Source: Desulfobacteraceae bacterium | GTDB lineage: Bacteria; Desulfobacterota; DSM-4660; Desulfatiglandales; Desulfatiglandaceae | Direction of reading: 5' to 3' | Assembly: GCA_030597505.1 (NCBI GenBank) | Contig: JAUVRS010000070.1 | Coordinates: 1-10,066, forward strand | Length of the DNA stretch: 10,066 nucleotides | In this document: one piece after another, positions 1 to 6,543 of the stretch | Layout of the letters: the number at the start of each line of letters is the position of its first letter | Position numbering within the stretch: position 1 is the first letter of the stretch | Position numbers and translations under genes: made by a program | Notes under the pieces: generated by a model | Database searches by the model: none | Told to the model about the DNA's origin: nothing | What the model saw: the letters and a program-made list of their open reading frames with translations, nothing else

Positions 1-2
1 AC

Positions 3-1265
3 AATAAAAGAAAGATAGTCGTCGTTGGCGCTCCTGGCAAAACAGACAAGAAAGAAAGCACTGCAAAAGACCTTGCCAGGTTGGCAGATTATTTTCTCAA
101 AACAAAAAAAATCAATCAAGAGCTGTTCGAAAACCTTCGGCAGCGCTATACAAACATCTTTAAGCCCTTAAAGGTTTCCAGCGCCTCACTCGACAACTGC
201 TTTGACAACCTTAGAGAAAGGGTGCAGCGGAAGGAAAAAAATAGGGGGAAATATTTCGATAAACTCAAATGTGCCGGGGAAGAATACAGTGCCAGATTGA
301 CAGCCGAATACCTTAAAATGGAAGGTTTGAATTGCCAATATGTTGATCCCAAGGATGCGGGCCTGCTCGTTACACCTGTTTTCGGAAATGCGAATTTACT
401 AAAAGAGTCCTATAAAAAAGTAAGCGATTCTCTTTCAAATGATATGGTTAATATTATTCCGGGGTTCTTTGGTTATACAAAGAAAAATGAAATCGCCATG
501 TTAAGCAAAGGCGGCAGTGACCTGACCGGTACCATCCTGTCCAATGCCCTGGATGCAGAATTATATGAAAACTTTTTTGGCTATGACGGGTTGAATGTCT
601 GTGATCCCGCACTACAAAAACATAACCAATTGATCCGGGAAATGACCTACCAGGAACTTCGAGAAATGACTTATGGCGGCATGAGACCATTTAACGAATT
701 CTTTCTGGCGCCACTGATAGAAAAAGAAATTCCTATGAAATTGGTTAACTTCCATGATCCTTCAAAGCCGGGAACACTCATCGTAGGCAAAAGAAAGGGA
801 CAGAATCTGGTCGGAATCGCATCAGAAAAGGGGTTTTGTACAATAACCATTGAGAAATATATGATGAATAAGGAGATAGGTATCGGTCGCAGGTTATTAA
901 AGATTATTGAAGACAACAACCTCTCCTACGAACACCTTCCCTCGGGTGTGGATACCATGACTGTAATTTTGAAACAGGACCAGTTGCCCCTGGAGAAGAT
1001 TCGTGCTTTATGCAATCAGATATACAGTGTTCTCAGAGCTGACAATGTATATTTTGATTACAACAGGGCCCTGATTTCCATTGTGGGGCAAGGGTTAAAA
1101 AAGAATATCAATGCAATCTCTGATGTGTTTCTGGCCTTTAGAAAAGCGGCAGTCAACGTAGAAATGATCAACAAAGGCGGCTCTGAGATCAGTATCATAT
1201 TCAGTGTTGTTGACGCTGACATGAAAAAAGCTATCTCCAGCCTGTTTAATCAACTGTTCAGATAG
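3..1265 (+). CDS. Aspartate kinase (YclM/LysC-type, monofunctional), 5' end cut by window
   Basis: Catalyses ATP-dependent phosphorylation of aspartate, the first step towards lysine, threonine, methionine and diaminopimelate; cytosolic. The frame is open from base 3 with no start, and its first residues (KIVVVGAPGKT) match the family's N-terminal strand, so the KFGGSS start lies outside the window; the internal TTG at 81 is not the start. Of 420 visible residues, the kinase domain includes CAGEEYSARL (about 90-99), PGFFGYT, KGGSDLTG (about 169-176) and the NFHDPSKPGTLI end. Two ACT domains follow, starting near GIASEKGFCTITIEKYMMN; this stretch closely resembles Bacillus subtilis YclM as I remember it. 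The usual TDVD nucleotide-binding segment reads FGYD here. The ACT domains imply amino-acid feedback control. The next gene starts 15 bases later. Family assignment is firm; effector specificity is unknown. Confidence 0.93.
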   Translation, partial: NKRKIVVVGAPGKTDKKESTAKDLARLADYFLKTKKINQELFENLRQRYTNIFKPLKVSSASLDNCFDNLRERVQRKEKNRGKYFDKLKCAGEEYSARLTAEYLKMEGLNCQYVDPKDAGLLVTPVFGNANLLKESYKKVSDSLSNDMVNIIPGFFGYTKKNEIAMLSKGGSDLTGTILSNALDAELYENFFGYDGLNVCDPALQKHNQLIREMTYQELREMTYGGMRPFNEFFLAPLIEKEIPMKLVNFHDPSKPGTLIVGKRKGQNLVGIASEKGFCTITIEKYMMNKEIGIGRRLLKIIEDNNLSYEHLPSGVDTMTVILKQDQLPLEKIRALCNQIYSVLRADNVYFDYNRALISIVGQGLKKNINAISDVFLAFRKAAVNVEMINKGGSEISIIFSVVDADMKKAISSLFNQLFR

Positions 1266-1280
1266 GAAAAGGATTTCAAA

Positions 1281-1766
1281 ATGTTGAAATTGAACCTTGA
1301 CAATAAAGACGAATTTGTATCCATAGAAAAAAGTCCCTACGCTCAAAAAGGGCACAGCAATCTTGTAAAATTATGGGCCAAATGCCCTGTTTGCGGAAAA
1401 GATGTAAACAACGAAAAGGGTCAGATCGTCCTCTTGGGTAAGTGGGAAGAAAATGGAGAGCACAAAAGACACGATATTTTCACTCTGACAGATAAATTTG
1501 ATGATTATAGGATTGAGTTCCCTGAAAATTTTGATGCCAAAAAAGATATGACCGTCGAATTTATTTGCCCGAGCTGCAAAAGCAGCCTTCTGCTGGAGTC
1601 CAAACACGACTGCAAATGCGGAAGCCCGTGTTTTATGTTAACGGCATTTTCAAAAAGCATTATTACCCTCTGCAGCAGGACCGGGTGCAAGGAGCATATG
1701 CTTTATCTGAATAAGGATGACACCTGGCCCTTTATTCGGCAGATCTATACGGATTCTGCACAGTAA
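1281..1766 (+). CDS. Cysteine-rich zinc-ribbon protein of unknown function
   Basis: I do not recognise this 161-residue family. It has no signal peptide or membrane segment, so it is probably cytosolic. Ten cysteines fall in paired groups: CPVC (35-38), CPSC (96-99), CKCGSPC (111-117) and CSRTGC (131-136). The spacing is that of zinc knuckles or ribbons, so one or two structural metal sites are likely. Between the first two pairs is a charged stretch with an aromatic strand-like segment (residues 50-80). The ATG at 1281 follows an AGGAAAAGGA purine tract at a suitable distance. It lies 15 bases after aspartate kinase and is probably co-transcribed with it. No nuclease, kinase or DNA-binding signature is visible, so no function is proposed. 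Confidence 0.8.
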   Translation: MLKLNLDNKDEFVSIEKSPYAQKGHSNLVKLWAKCPVCGKDVNNEKGQIVLLGKWEENGEHKRHDIFTLTDKFDDYRIEFPENFDAKKDMTVEFICPSCKSSLLLESKHDCKCGSPCFMLTAFSKSIITLCSRTGCKEHMLYLNKDDTWPFIRQIYTDSAQ

Positions 1767-1826
1767 ATTGTGAGCACTTAGGGCCTGCGCAGAAATAACT
1801 TGGCAGAATCAAAAAAGGAGAGGAAG

Positions 1827-2279
1827 ATGAAAAGAATATGGTTTCAAGTCCTGTTGTTTTCTTCCATCATGGGTCTTACGGCCGTCAGTGTTTTGGCACA
1901 CTGTGAAATCCCCTGCGGGATCTATGATGATCAGATGCGAATCGCCATGATTTCTGAACACATCACGACGATCGAAAAATCCATAAAAGAAATCGTCAAA
2001 CTGGAAACCGCAAAACCCGTAAACTACAATCAACTCGTAAGATGGGTTATGAACAAGGAGGACCATGCGAGCCAACTCCAGGAAATCGTAACCCAGTATT
2101 TTATGACACAACGGATTAAACCTGACACCCAGAATTATAACAGAAAACTGACACTTCTTCACAAGATGCTGATCCAAGCAATGAAGTGCAAACAGACCAC
2201 GGATCTCACACACACAACCGCCATCAGGGTGTTGTTAAAGGAATTTGGAGGGTTCTATTTCGGTAAGAAAGGCAACTAA
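1827..2279 (+). CDS. sodN: Nickel superoxide dismutase, secreted (SodN)
   Basis: Disproportionates superoxide to oxygen and hydrogen peroxide at a single nickel site. The protein carries the diagnostic nickel hook HCEIPCGIYD: His1, Cys2 and Cys6 are the known nickel ligands and Tyr9 is conserved. The remaining ~115 residues are mostly helical, as in the four-helix family fold; the 126-residue mature length is close to the ~117 of the Streptomyces enzyme. I chose the ATG at 1827 because AAGGAGAGGAAG precedes it and because the product then begins MKR followed by a hydrophobic stretch and VSVLA, a 24-residue Sec signal peptide ending exactly before the hook. The frame runs up to a TTG at 1800, which would spoil the signal peptide. 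No SodX-type maturation protease is visible. Sixty bases separate it from the zinc-ribbon gene and 15 from the transglycosylase. Identity is near certain; periplasmic location is inferred. Confidence 0.94.
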   Translation: MKRIWFQVLLFSSIMGLTAVSVLAHCEIPCGIYDDQMRIAMISEHITTIEKSIKEIVKLETAKPVNYNQLVRWVMNKEDHASQLQEIVTQYFMTQRIKPDTQNYNRKLTLLHKMLIQAMKCKQTTDLTHTTAIRVLLKEFGGFYFGKKGN

Positions 2280-2294
2280 AGGGCTACCATAAGG

Positions 2295-2921
2295 ATGACC
2301 AGGACCTTAAAGGTATGTACCCCTGCACTATTTCTTTTCCTTGCCCTGTTTTGGGGGTGCGGTAGCCCATCCCCACCCAAAAGGCTCGATAACATCTGCG
2401 AGATCTTCAGGGAAAACCGGGACTGGTATGATGATGCCCGGGACGCCTACAAGAAATGGGGGATCCCCATACCCGTCATGATGGCAATCCTTCACCACGA
2501 ATCACGGTATGTAAGTGATGCCAAGCCCCCCAGGACCACATGTCTGTGGATATTTCCCGGCCCTCGCCCCTCTTCGGCCTATGGGTATGCACAGGCAAAA
2601 GACAACACATGGAAAGAATACCAGGACAGCACCGGAAACTCATGGGCCGATAGGGATGATTTCGAGGATGCAATCGATTTTGTGGGATGGTACTCTCATC
2701 TCAGCCACAAAAAGTGCCATATCGCAAAAAACGATGCGTACAACCTCTATCTTGCCTATCATGAAGGTCGCGGGGGATTTAATAGAAAGACTTATAAAAA
2801 GAAGGCTTGGCTGATGCGGGTTGCCCGGAAGGTTCAAGCCACGGCCAACCGGTACAAAAGCCAGTTGGCCGCTTGCGAAGGGGAATTCAAGAAAAGTGGA
2901 TGCTGTCTCTGGCCCTTTTGA
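2295..2921 (+). CDS. SLT-domain lytic transglycosylase, putative lipoprotein
   Basis: Predicted to cleave the MurNAc-GlcNAc bond of peptidoglycan, forming 1,6-anhydro ends, in the periplasm. Residues 1-21 are a hydrophobic signal ending LALFWGC; Cys22 is a plausible lipidation site, though Trp at -2 and Phe at -3 make the lipobox unusual. The SLT fold shows the helix ending ILHHESRY with Glu69 as probable catalytic acid, then SAYGYAQAKDNTW (residues 94-106) and LYLAYHEGRGGF (151-162), all family landmarks. A branch with WYSHLSHKK belongs to a conserved proteobacterial SLT subgroup that I recognise only as uncharacterised. The C-terminus is rich in Lys and Cys (CCLWPF). ATG at 2295 has AAGGG 11 bases upstream and an AAGG immediately before it. 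It is 15 bases downstream of sodN and probably in the same transcript. Confidence 0.85.
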   Translation: MTRTLKVCTPALFLFLALFWGCGSPSPPKRLDNICEIFRENRDWYDDARDAYKKWGIPIPVMMAILHHESRYVSDAKPPRTTCLWIFPGPRPSSAYGYAQAKDNTWKEYQDSTGNSWADRDDFEDAIDFVGWYSHLSHKKCHIAKNDAYNLYLAYHEGRGGFNRKTYKKKAWLMRVARKVQATANRYKSQLAACEGEFKKSGCCLWPF

Positions 2922-2965
2922 GTAGCGCCCGGATCAACAGCGCCGCATCCGTTGGAAATAGCCCC

Positions 2966-5218
2966 ATGAAACCAGTTACCCCCTCCACGTTTTTCCACAG
3001 AATTCAAGGCATCAGTTTAAAATGGAAGTTGCTTATCCCCTTTTTGACTTTTTCCTTTTTGGGGACCGTAATCCTCGTGTACATCGGTCTTAGTTCACAA
3101 CATGATCTCATAAAAAAAGAAGAAAAAAGAGAATGTCTTTTTCTCTACAGGCTGTTTCTTACGGAAACAGAGCATCGAAAAATCAGGGCCCTTTCTCTGG
3201 CCACCGTCATCGCAGGCAACCCGGAGGTTCAGAAACTGCTCGCAGAACGAAATCGAAACAGCCTCGCTAAACTCCTCTCTCCCATATTCAGACAACTCAA
3301 GACAGAATACGGTATTCTTCAGTTTCATTTTCACATCCCACCGGCCAAGTCCTTTTTGAGACTCCATCTTTCGGATGCCTTGAGCGAAGGCGAGATGATC
3401 TCATATAGGACAACCGTCATGGACGCCATGAAGAAAGGGAAAGGAGTTGCCGGACTCGAATGGGGAATGGCGGGTCTGGCCATCCGCGGGATTGTCCCCA
3501 TCTACTACAAAGGTACCCTGGCAGGGAGCATTGAAATCGGCTATCCTTTTGGGCGCCAGTTCCTAAAAGAACTAAAGAGAAGTTGGGATGCCGATTTTAC
3601 GGTCTTTGAAAAACTGGCGGAGGATCGTTACAAAAAACTTGCCACCACCCTGGATGGGGCCGCTCCATTCCCCCTCACCAAATATTTAGCCCAACTCCGG
3701 ACAGAAAACCCGTTGATTCTGATTTCTCCACCTGGCTACCCTGACAAGTCGATCTTGTTGGGGGCGGTGACCGATTACGCCGGTCAGGTGGTGGCCCAGG
3801 TCGAGATAGAGCTTGACCGTTCGAGCATCCTGGAGCGATTGTCTGAGACCGAGACCCTGATGTTTGCCGTGGGGGGCGGTGGCATAGTGGTTTCTTTTGC
3901 ACTGATATGGGTAATTGCAATGGCTTTTCTGCGACCCATAAAGGAGATCGTAAAGGAGGCTCAGGAAATCGCAGACGGAAAGACGGGAATCACTTTGGAG
4001 CAAAGACCTCCGGATGAACTGGGCGAGCTGACCCACTCTCTCACCAAAATGATGGAGGTCCTGGACCAGCGACAAGCCCAGATAAAAGATTACGCCAAGA
4101 CCCTGGAGGTCCGGGTAAAAGAGAGAACCGCCGAGCTTATTGCCTCGGAAGAGAAGTACCGGACCCTTGTGGAACATGCCCCCTTGATCGTCTATCGCAT
4201 TCTTAATGATGGCACCACCGAATTCATAAACCACTATTTCACAAAAAAACTCGGGTATTCACCGGAAGAGGTGGTGGGAAACAAACTGTTTTGGCGTGAA
4301 AAGATTTGTGGTCCCGATGAGTGCCAAATTGGAGACGAAGACATCATTTCCTGGGATCAGGCAGTAAAATCACGTGTTGAGAGGACCATCAGAGACAAAC
4401 AGGGGAATACCTTTACTTTTATTGACCAAGCCCTCCCCCAAAAAGACCACAAGGGGCGGATAAAATGGATCGATGGCATCATGGTGGACATTACCCAGCT
4501 AAAAGAACTCCAGGAAAGAGCCATTCAGACAGAGGAGGTTCGGGTCCTGGGGGAAATCTCGGCCCGGTTTGCCCATGAGATGAGAAACCCGCTGGCAAGC
4601 GCCGGGGGGTTCGCCCGTCGTCTTCGTGATTCCCTCCCTGAAACAGACCCCAACCGGAAAACCGCCAATATCATCGTCGAGGAAGTCTCCAGGTTGGAGG
4701 AGATCCTGACGATTATTTTTTCCATGATCAAACCCATCACCCTTTCCATATCCGAGATGGATTTGAACAAACTTCTCAGGTCCATAACAGACGCACTCGA
4801 AGACGAGATAAGGCAACATCGCGTAACAATCACGGAATCCCTCGATGTATCCCTTCCAAAAATCCGAGGGGACAAAGAACTGCTCAACCGGGCATTTGAA
4901 AACCTCATAAAGGAGGCGGTCATTTCGGTGCCCGAGGGTGAACAAATCTTTCTTTCAACCTCCAAAGAGGCGGAAATGGCGGTTGTGGTAATCAGTCACC
5001 GGGCAGAAGGGCTCTCAGGAGAAGATCTCACCCAGTTCTTTTTTCCCCGCTTCACCGCCAAAAACGACACAGAAATACTGGGACTTCCGTTTTCAAAGAT
5101 TATCATCCACCGACACGGCGGAAAGGTCAACCTCAACCGCCGGGAAGATGGCACCATTGTCTTGAGGATAGAATTGCCCCTTACACCCCTTGACCAGTTT
5201 GAGGATAGTATGGTCTGA
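2966..5218 (+). CDS. Membrane sensor histidine kinase (dCache_3-HAMP-PAS-HisKA) with degenerate ATPase domain
   Basis: A 750-residue inner-membrane sensor. TM1 is about residues 20-42 and TM2 about 297-322. The periplasmic domain between them contains FHFHIPPAKSFLRLH and a GLEWGMAGLAIRGIVPI segment typical of dCache_3 ligand-binding domains. HAMP follows (about 321-375), then a coiled coil, a PAS domain (394-511) and HisKA with phosphoacceptor His537 in RFAHEMRNPL. The C-terminal HATPase-like domain (about 620-745) is eroded: the N-box is NLIKEA (Glu650 in place of Asn), the G1 aspartate and glycine are replaced (His678, Ala680), and G2 keeps only ILGL. ATP binding may therefore be lost. The frame is open up to an in-frame ATG at 2807 inside the transglycosylase gene; I chose ATG 2966 because GGAAA lies 7 bases upstream and TM1 follows at a normal distance. 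ATG 2900 is an alternative. No response regulator is encoded nearby. Confidence 0.88.
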   Translation: MKPVTPSTFFHRIQGISLKWKLLIPFLTFSFLGTVILVYIGLSSQHDLIKKEEKRECLFLYRLFLTETEHRKIRALSLATVIAGNPEVQKLLAERNRNSLAKLLSPIFRQLKTEYGILQFHFHIPPAKSFLRLHLSDALSEGEMISYRTTVMDAMKKGKGVAGLEWGMAGLAIRGIVPIYYKGTLAGSIEIGYPFGRQFLKELKRSWDADFTVFEKLAEDRYKKLATTLDGAAPFPLTKYLAQLRTENPLILISPPGYPDKSILLGAVTDYAGQVVAQVEIELDRSSILERLSETETLMFAVGGGGIVVSFALIWVIAMAFLRPIKEIVKEAQEIADGKTGITLEQRPPDELGELTHSLTKMMEVLDQRQAQIKDYAKTLEVRVKERTAELIASEEKYRTLVEHAPLIVYRILNDGTTEFINHYFTKKLGYSPEEVVGNKLFWREKICGPDECQIGDEDIISWDQAVKSRVERTIRDKQGNTFTFIDQALPQKDHKGRIKWIDGIMVDITQLKELQERAIQTEEVRVLGEISARFAHEMRNPLASAGGFARRLRDSLPETDPNRKTANIIVEEVSRLEEILTIIFSMIKPITLSISEMDLNKLLRSITDALEDEIRQHRVTITESLDVSLPKIRGDKELLNRAFENLIKEAVISVPEGEQIFLSTSKEAEMAVVVISHRAEGLSGEDLTQFFFPRFTAKNDTEILGLPFSKIIIHRHGGKVNLNRREDGTIVLRIELPLTPLDQFEDSMV

Positions 5219-5229
5219 TGGAACCGCTA

Positions 5230-6003
5230 TTACAGGGTTTCCCCTGAATCTTCCAACTCCTCAATCAGATCCATCAACCCCTGACATTGGGCCTTTAGTT
5301 TTCTGTAGACAGACGTCCCGCGGCCCAAGTCTCTTTGCTTCGGGACTTCCGGTGATTCCGAGACCCGCACATCACCCTTTCCCGGTTCAACCTTGAGATA
5401 ACCCGCCTCAAGGAGGACGATAAAGTGATCAGCGATCCGATCCGGGGTGTACCGCGTGTGCTCGGGTTTGTACCATTTGTACACCCAGTTGCACATCCCG
5501 ATGATGGCATATGCCTGAAGCCTTGGGTCCACCTTTCTAAAAATTCCCTTTGAAATGCCCTCTTCTATGATCTCTTCGATTATCTTTGTGTATTTCTTTT
5601 TTTCATCACGGATCTTTTGAAATTCCTCTTTTGGGAGCTGACTTTCTTCGCTAAAAAAAACCGCGAACATGGGGAGGGACTGGATGATGATTTCCTTTAC
5701 ATGGTTCCGGATAATACGCCGCAGTTTTTCGTCCGGTGGCAGATCCTCTTCTGAAATCGGATAGACATTTCGAAAGATGTTCTCCAATGCCTGGATATAG
5801 ATAACCGAAAGAAGCTTTTCTTTACTGGAAACATAGTGATATAAAGCGGCCTTGGTGATCCCCAACTCTCGTGAAACATCGTCCAATGTGGTCGATCGAT
5901 AGCCTTTCCGGTGAAAAAGCTCAACAGCGGTATCGATAATTTTTTGTATTCTTACGCTTTTGTCTAACCCCTTGAAATCATGGTGATTGGCCGTTTTATC
6001 CAT
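5230..6003 (-). CDS. TetR/AcrR-family transcriptional regulator (acyl-CoA-responsive type)
   Basis: A 257-residue one-component repressor. Residues 18-63 form the TetR DNA-binding domain, with a helix-turn-helix at STTLDDVSRELGITKAALYHYV. The C-terminal ligand domain contains IIGMCNWVYKWYKPEHTRYTPDRIADHF, written here in two parts: IIGMCNWVYKWY and KPEHTRYTPDRIADHF. This is the pattern of KstR2/FadR-like regulators that bind acyl-CoAs. A tail of about 55 residues after EAGYL is longer than usual and ends in an acidic helix. I chose ATG 6003 because GGAG sits 6 bases upstream; a GTG at 6015 overlaps that site and lacks its own. The gene diverges from the mutase operon, making that operon the likely target, with its acyl-CoA substrate or product as possible inducer. 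It converges on the sensor kinase gene, 11 bases apart. Family is certain; ligand and target are inferred. Confidence 0.92.
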   Translation of the reverse strand: MDKTANHHDFKGLDKSVRIQKIIDTAVELFHRKGYRSTTLDDVSRELGITKAALYHYVSSKEKLLSVIYIQALENIFRNVYPISEEDLPPDEKLRRIIRNHVKEIIIQSLPMFAVFFSEESQLPKEEFQKIRDEKKKYTKIIEEIIEEGISKGIFRKVDPRLQAYAIIGMCNWVYKWYKPEHTRYTPDRIADHFIVLLEAGYLKVEPGKGDVRVSESPEVPKQRDLGRGTSVYRKLKAQCQGLMDLIEELEDSGETL

Positions 6004-6021
6004 TAGATGCTCCACTAATTT

Positions 6022-6040
6022 AAAGTAAATATTTATCTTT
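6022..6040. promoter_or_regulatory. AT-rich palindrome upstream of tetR-type gene, candidate operator
   Basis: A perfect TAAATATTTA core is flanked by AAAG on one side and CTTT on the other, with one extra T. It lies 19-37 bases before the regulator's ATG, where an autoregulatory site would be expected. AT-rich palindromes arise easily by chance in such sequence, so this is weak. Confidence 0.25.
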
Positions 6041-6163
6041 TTAGGCTTGAAACCTTTTCCAAAAAAAATCTTCTTTTGGGTTCAAAATATGTAACTTCTC
6101 AATAAGTCCGGGAGAAATAAGAAAAATAGCAATAGCTCAACAAGTAGCGGATTTAATTCATAG

Positions 6164-6194
6164 TGGCGGAACATACTGACATCTCTTTTAAGAG
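6164..6194 (+). repeat. Left 31-bp terminal inverted repeat
   Basis: Inverse of 6363-6393 with a single mismatch (G6168 against the equivalent of A). It ends in CTCTTTTAAGAG, itself nearly palindromic. Confidence 0.85.
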
Positions 6195-6362
6195 GCGCAA
6201 TTTAAGTTCTTGCAGCGCATCTGCCACGCCCCAAATAACTTAACCAATCTGCCCAGGACAGGCGGGACAGCCAAACGTAATAGGGGCAATCATCTTAGGG
6301 GCTGTTCCGGGCAGGATTGTAAACCTCACCGCCGTGATGCGAGTATCTTCTGGGTTTTGCGG

Positions 6363-6393
6363 CTCTTAAAAGAGATGTCAGTATGTTCTGCCA
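6363..6393 (-). repeat. Right 31-bp terminal inverted repeat
   Basis: Reverse complement of 6164-6194 at 30 of 31 positions. The 9-mer AGAGATGTC within it recurs in direct orientation just outside the element at 6410-6418. Confidence 0.85.
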
Positions 6394-6426
6394 TCGCCAG
6401 TCGTAATCCAGAGATGTCCGCATAAA

Positions 6427-6473
6427 TTCGGGTTCCCCGAAATATTGAGCTGATACGAGAAACAGCTGAACCC
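6427..6473. other. Nested small stem-loops between the MITE-like element and the promoter
   Basis: TTCGGG (6427-6432) pairs with CCCGAA (6436-6441) over a 3-base loop. Alternatively GGGTT (6430-6434) pairs with AACCC (6469-6473) around an inner AGCTG/CAGCT stem (6448-6452 with 6463-6467). The two folds exclude each other. They lie upstream of the predicted mutase promoter, so they are not in its leader; no role is assigned. Confidence 0.3.
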
Positions 6474-6497
6474 CACGCGGTGCCCGAACTTGTTAAG

Positions 6498-6538
6498 AAC
6501 TTACCAAAATATTATTGACATTAAATAAACGGTAAGTT
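6498..6538. promoter_or_regulatory. Candidate TetR-type operator overlapping the mutase promoter
   Basis: AACTTACC (6498-6505) and GGTAAGTT (6531-6538) are perfect inverted half-sites, 33 bases apart (about three helical turns), and enclose the -35 box. A third, direct copy of GAACTT lies 11 bases upstream of the first (6486-6491 and 6497-6502). Binding here by the divergent TetR-type protein would block RNA polymerase. The gap is long for a simple TetR palindrome, so two dimers or looping would be needed; assignment to that protein is inference. Confidence 0.4.
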
Positions 6539-6543
6539 ATTTT
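6515..6543 (+). promoter_or_regulatory. Sigma70-type promoter of the mutase operon
   Basis: TTGACA (6515-6520), a perfect -35 box, is followed after exactly 17 bases by TATTTT (6538-6543) as -10. Transcription would start near 6550 and leave a leader of about 105 bases before the ATG at 6657. Surrounding sequence is AT-rich. No other site in the 6004-6656 gap comes close to this match on the + strand. Confidence 0.6.

Larger units (their letters stand above)
6164..6393. mobile_element. MITE-like 230-bp element with 31-bp terminal inverted repeats
   Basis: The ends 6164-6194 and 6363-6393 are inverted copies of each other, matching at 30 of 31 bases (TGGC[G/A]GAACATACTGACAT and on to AAGAG). 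Inside, 6246-6261 (AATCTGCCCAGGACAG) can pair with 6302-6318, and shorter CGCAA and CGCATC matches lie between, so almost the whole element can fold into one long imperfect hairpin. It holds no convincing gene. These are properties of a miniature inverted-repeat transposable element moved in trans. I see no clear target-site duplication at the edges and cannot name an IS family. A non-mobile structured regulatory region is the alternative. Confidence 0.55.

Noticed and set aside
1800..1826. TTG start extending SodN by nine residues
   Set aside because: It would put MAESKKERK before the signal peptide, and the purine-rich ribosome binding site for ATG 1827 lies inside it.
2515..2814. + strand frame of 99 codons within the transglycosylase gene
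   Set aside because: It is the shadow of the SLT domain, which shows the catalytic and structural motifs in the other frame.
2807..2965. N-terminal extension of the sensor kinase by 53 residues
   Set aside because: It would overlap the transglycosylase gene by 115 bases in another frame, is soluble and low in conservation-like features, and a better-placed ATG with a ribosome binding site exists at 2966.
4499..4965. Long - strand open frames opposite the sensor kinase
   Set aside because: They mirror the HisKA and ATPase coding sequence, have no start signals, and show no domain features; the + strand frame carries the recognisable motifs.
5219..5246. Bidirectional terminator between the convergent sensor kinase and TetR-type genes
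   Set aside because: Only a 5-bp CAGGG/CCCTG stem (5233-5246) is found, inside the regulator's coding end and without a T-run on either strand.
6195..6362. Possible cobalamin riboswitch ahead of the B12-dependent mutase
   Set aside because: GCCACG-like bases and GC-rich stems are present, but I see no B12 box and the region lies upstream of the predicted promoter. A search with Rfam RF00174 would settle it.
6210..6425. Small + strand reading frame of 71 codons
   Set aside because: It lies within and beside the inverted-repeat element, has no ribosome binding site, and its product has no protein-like domain pattern.
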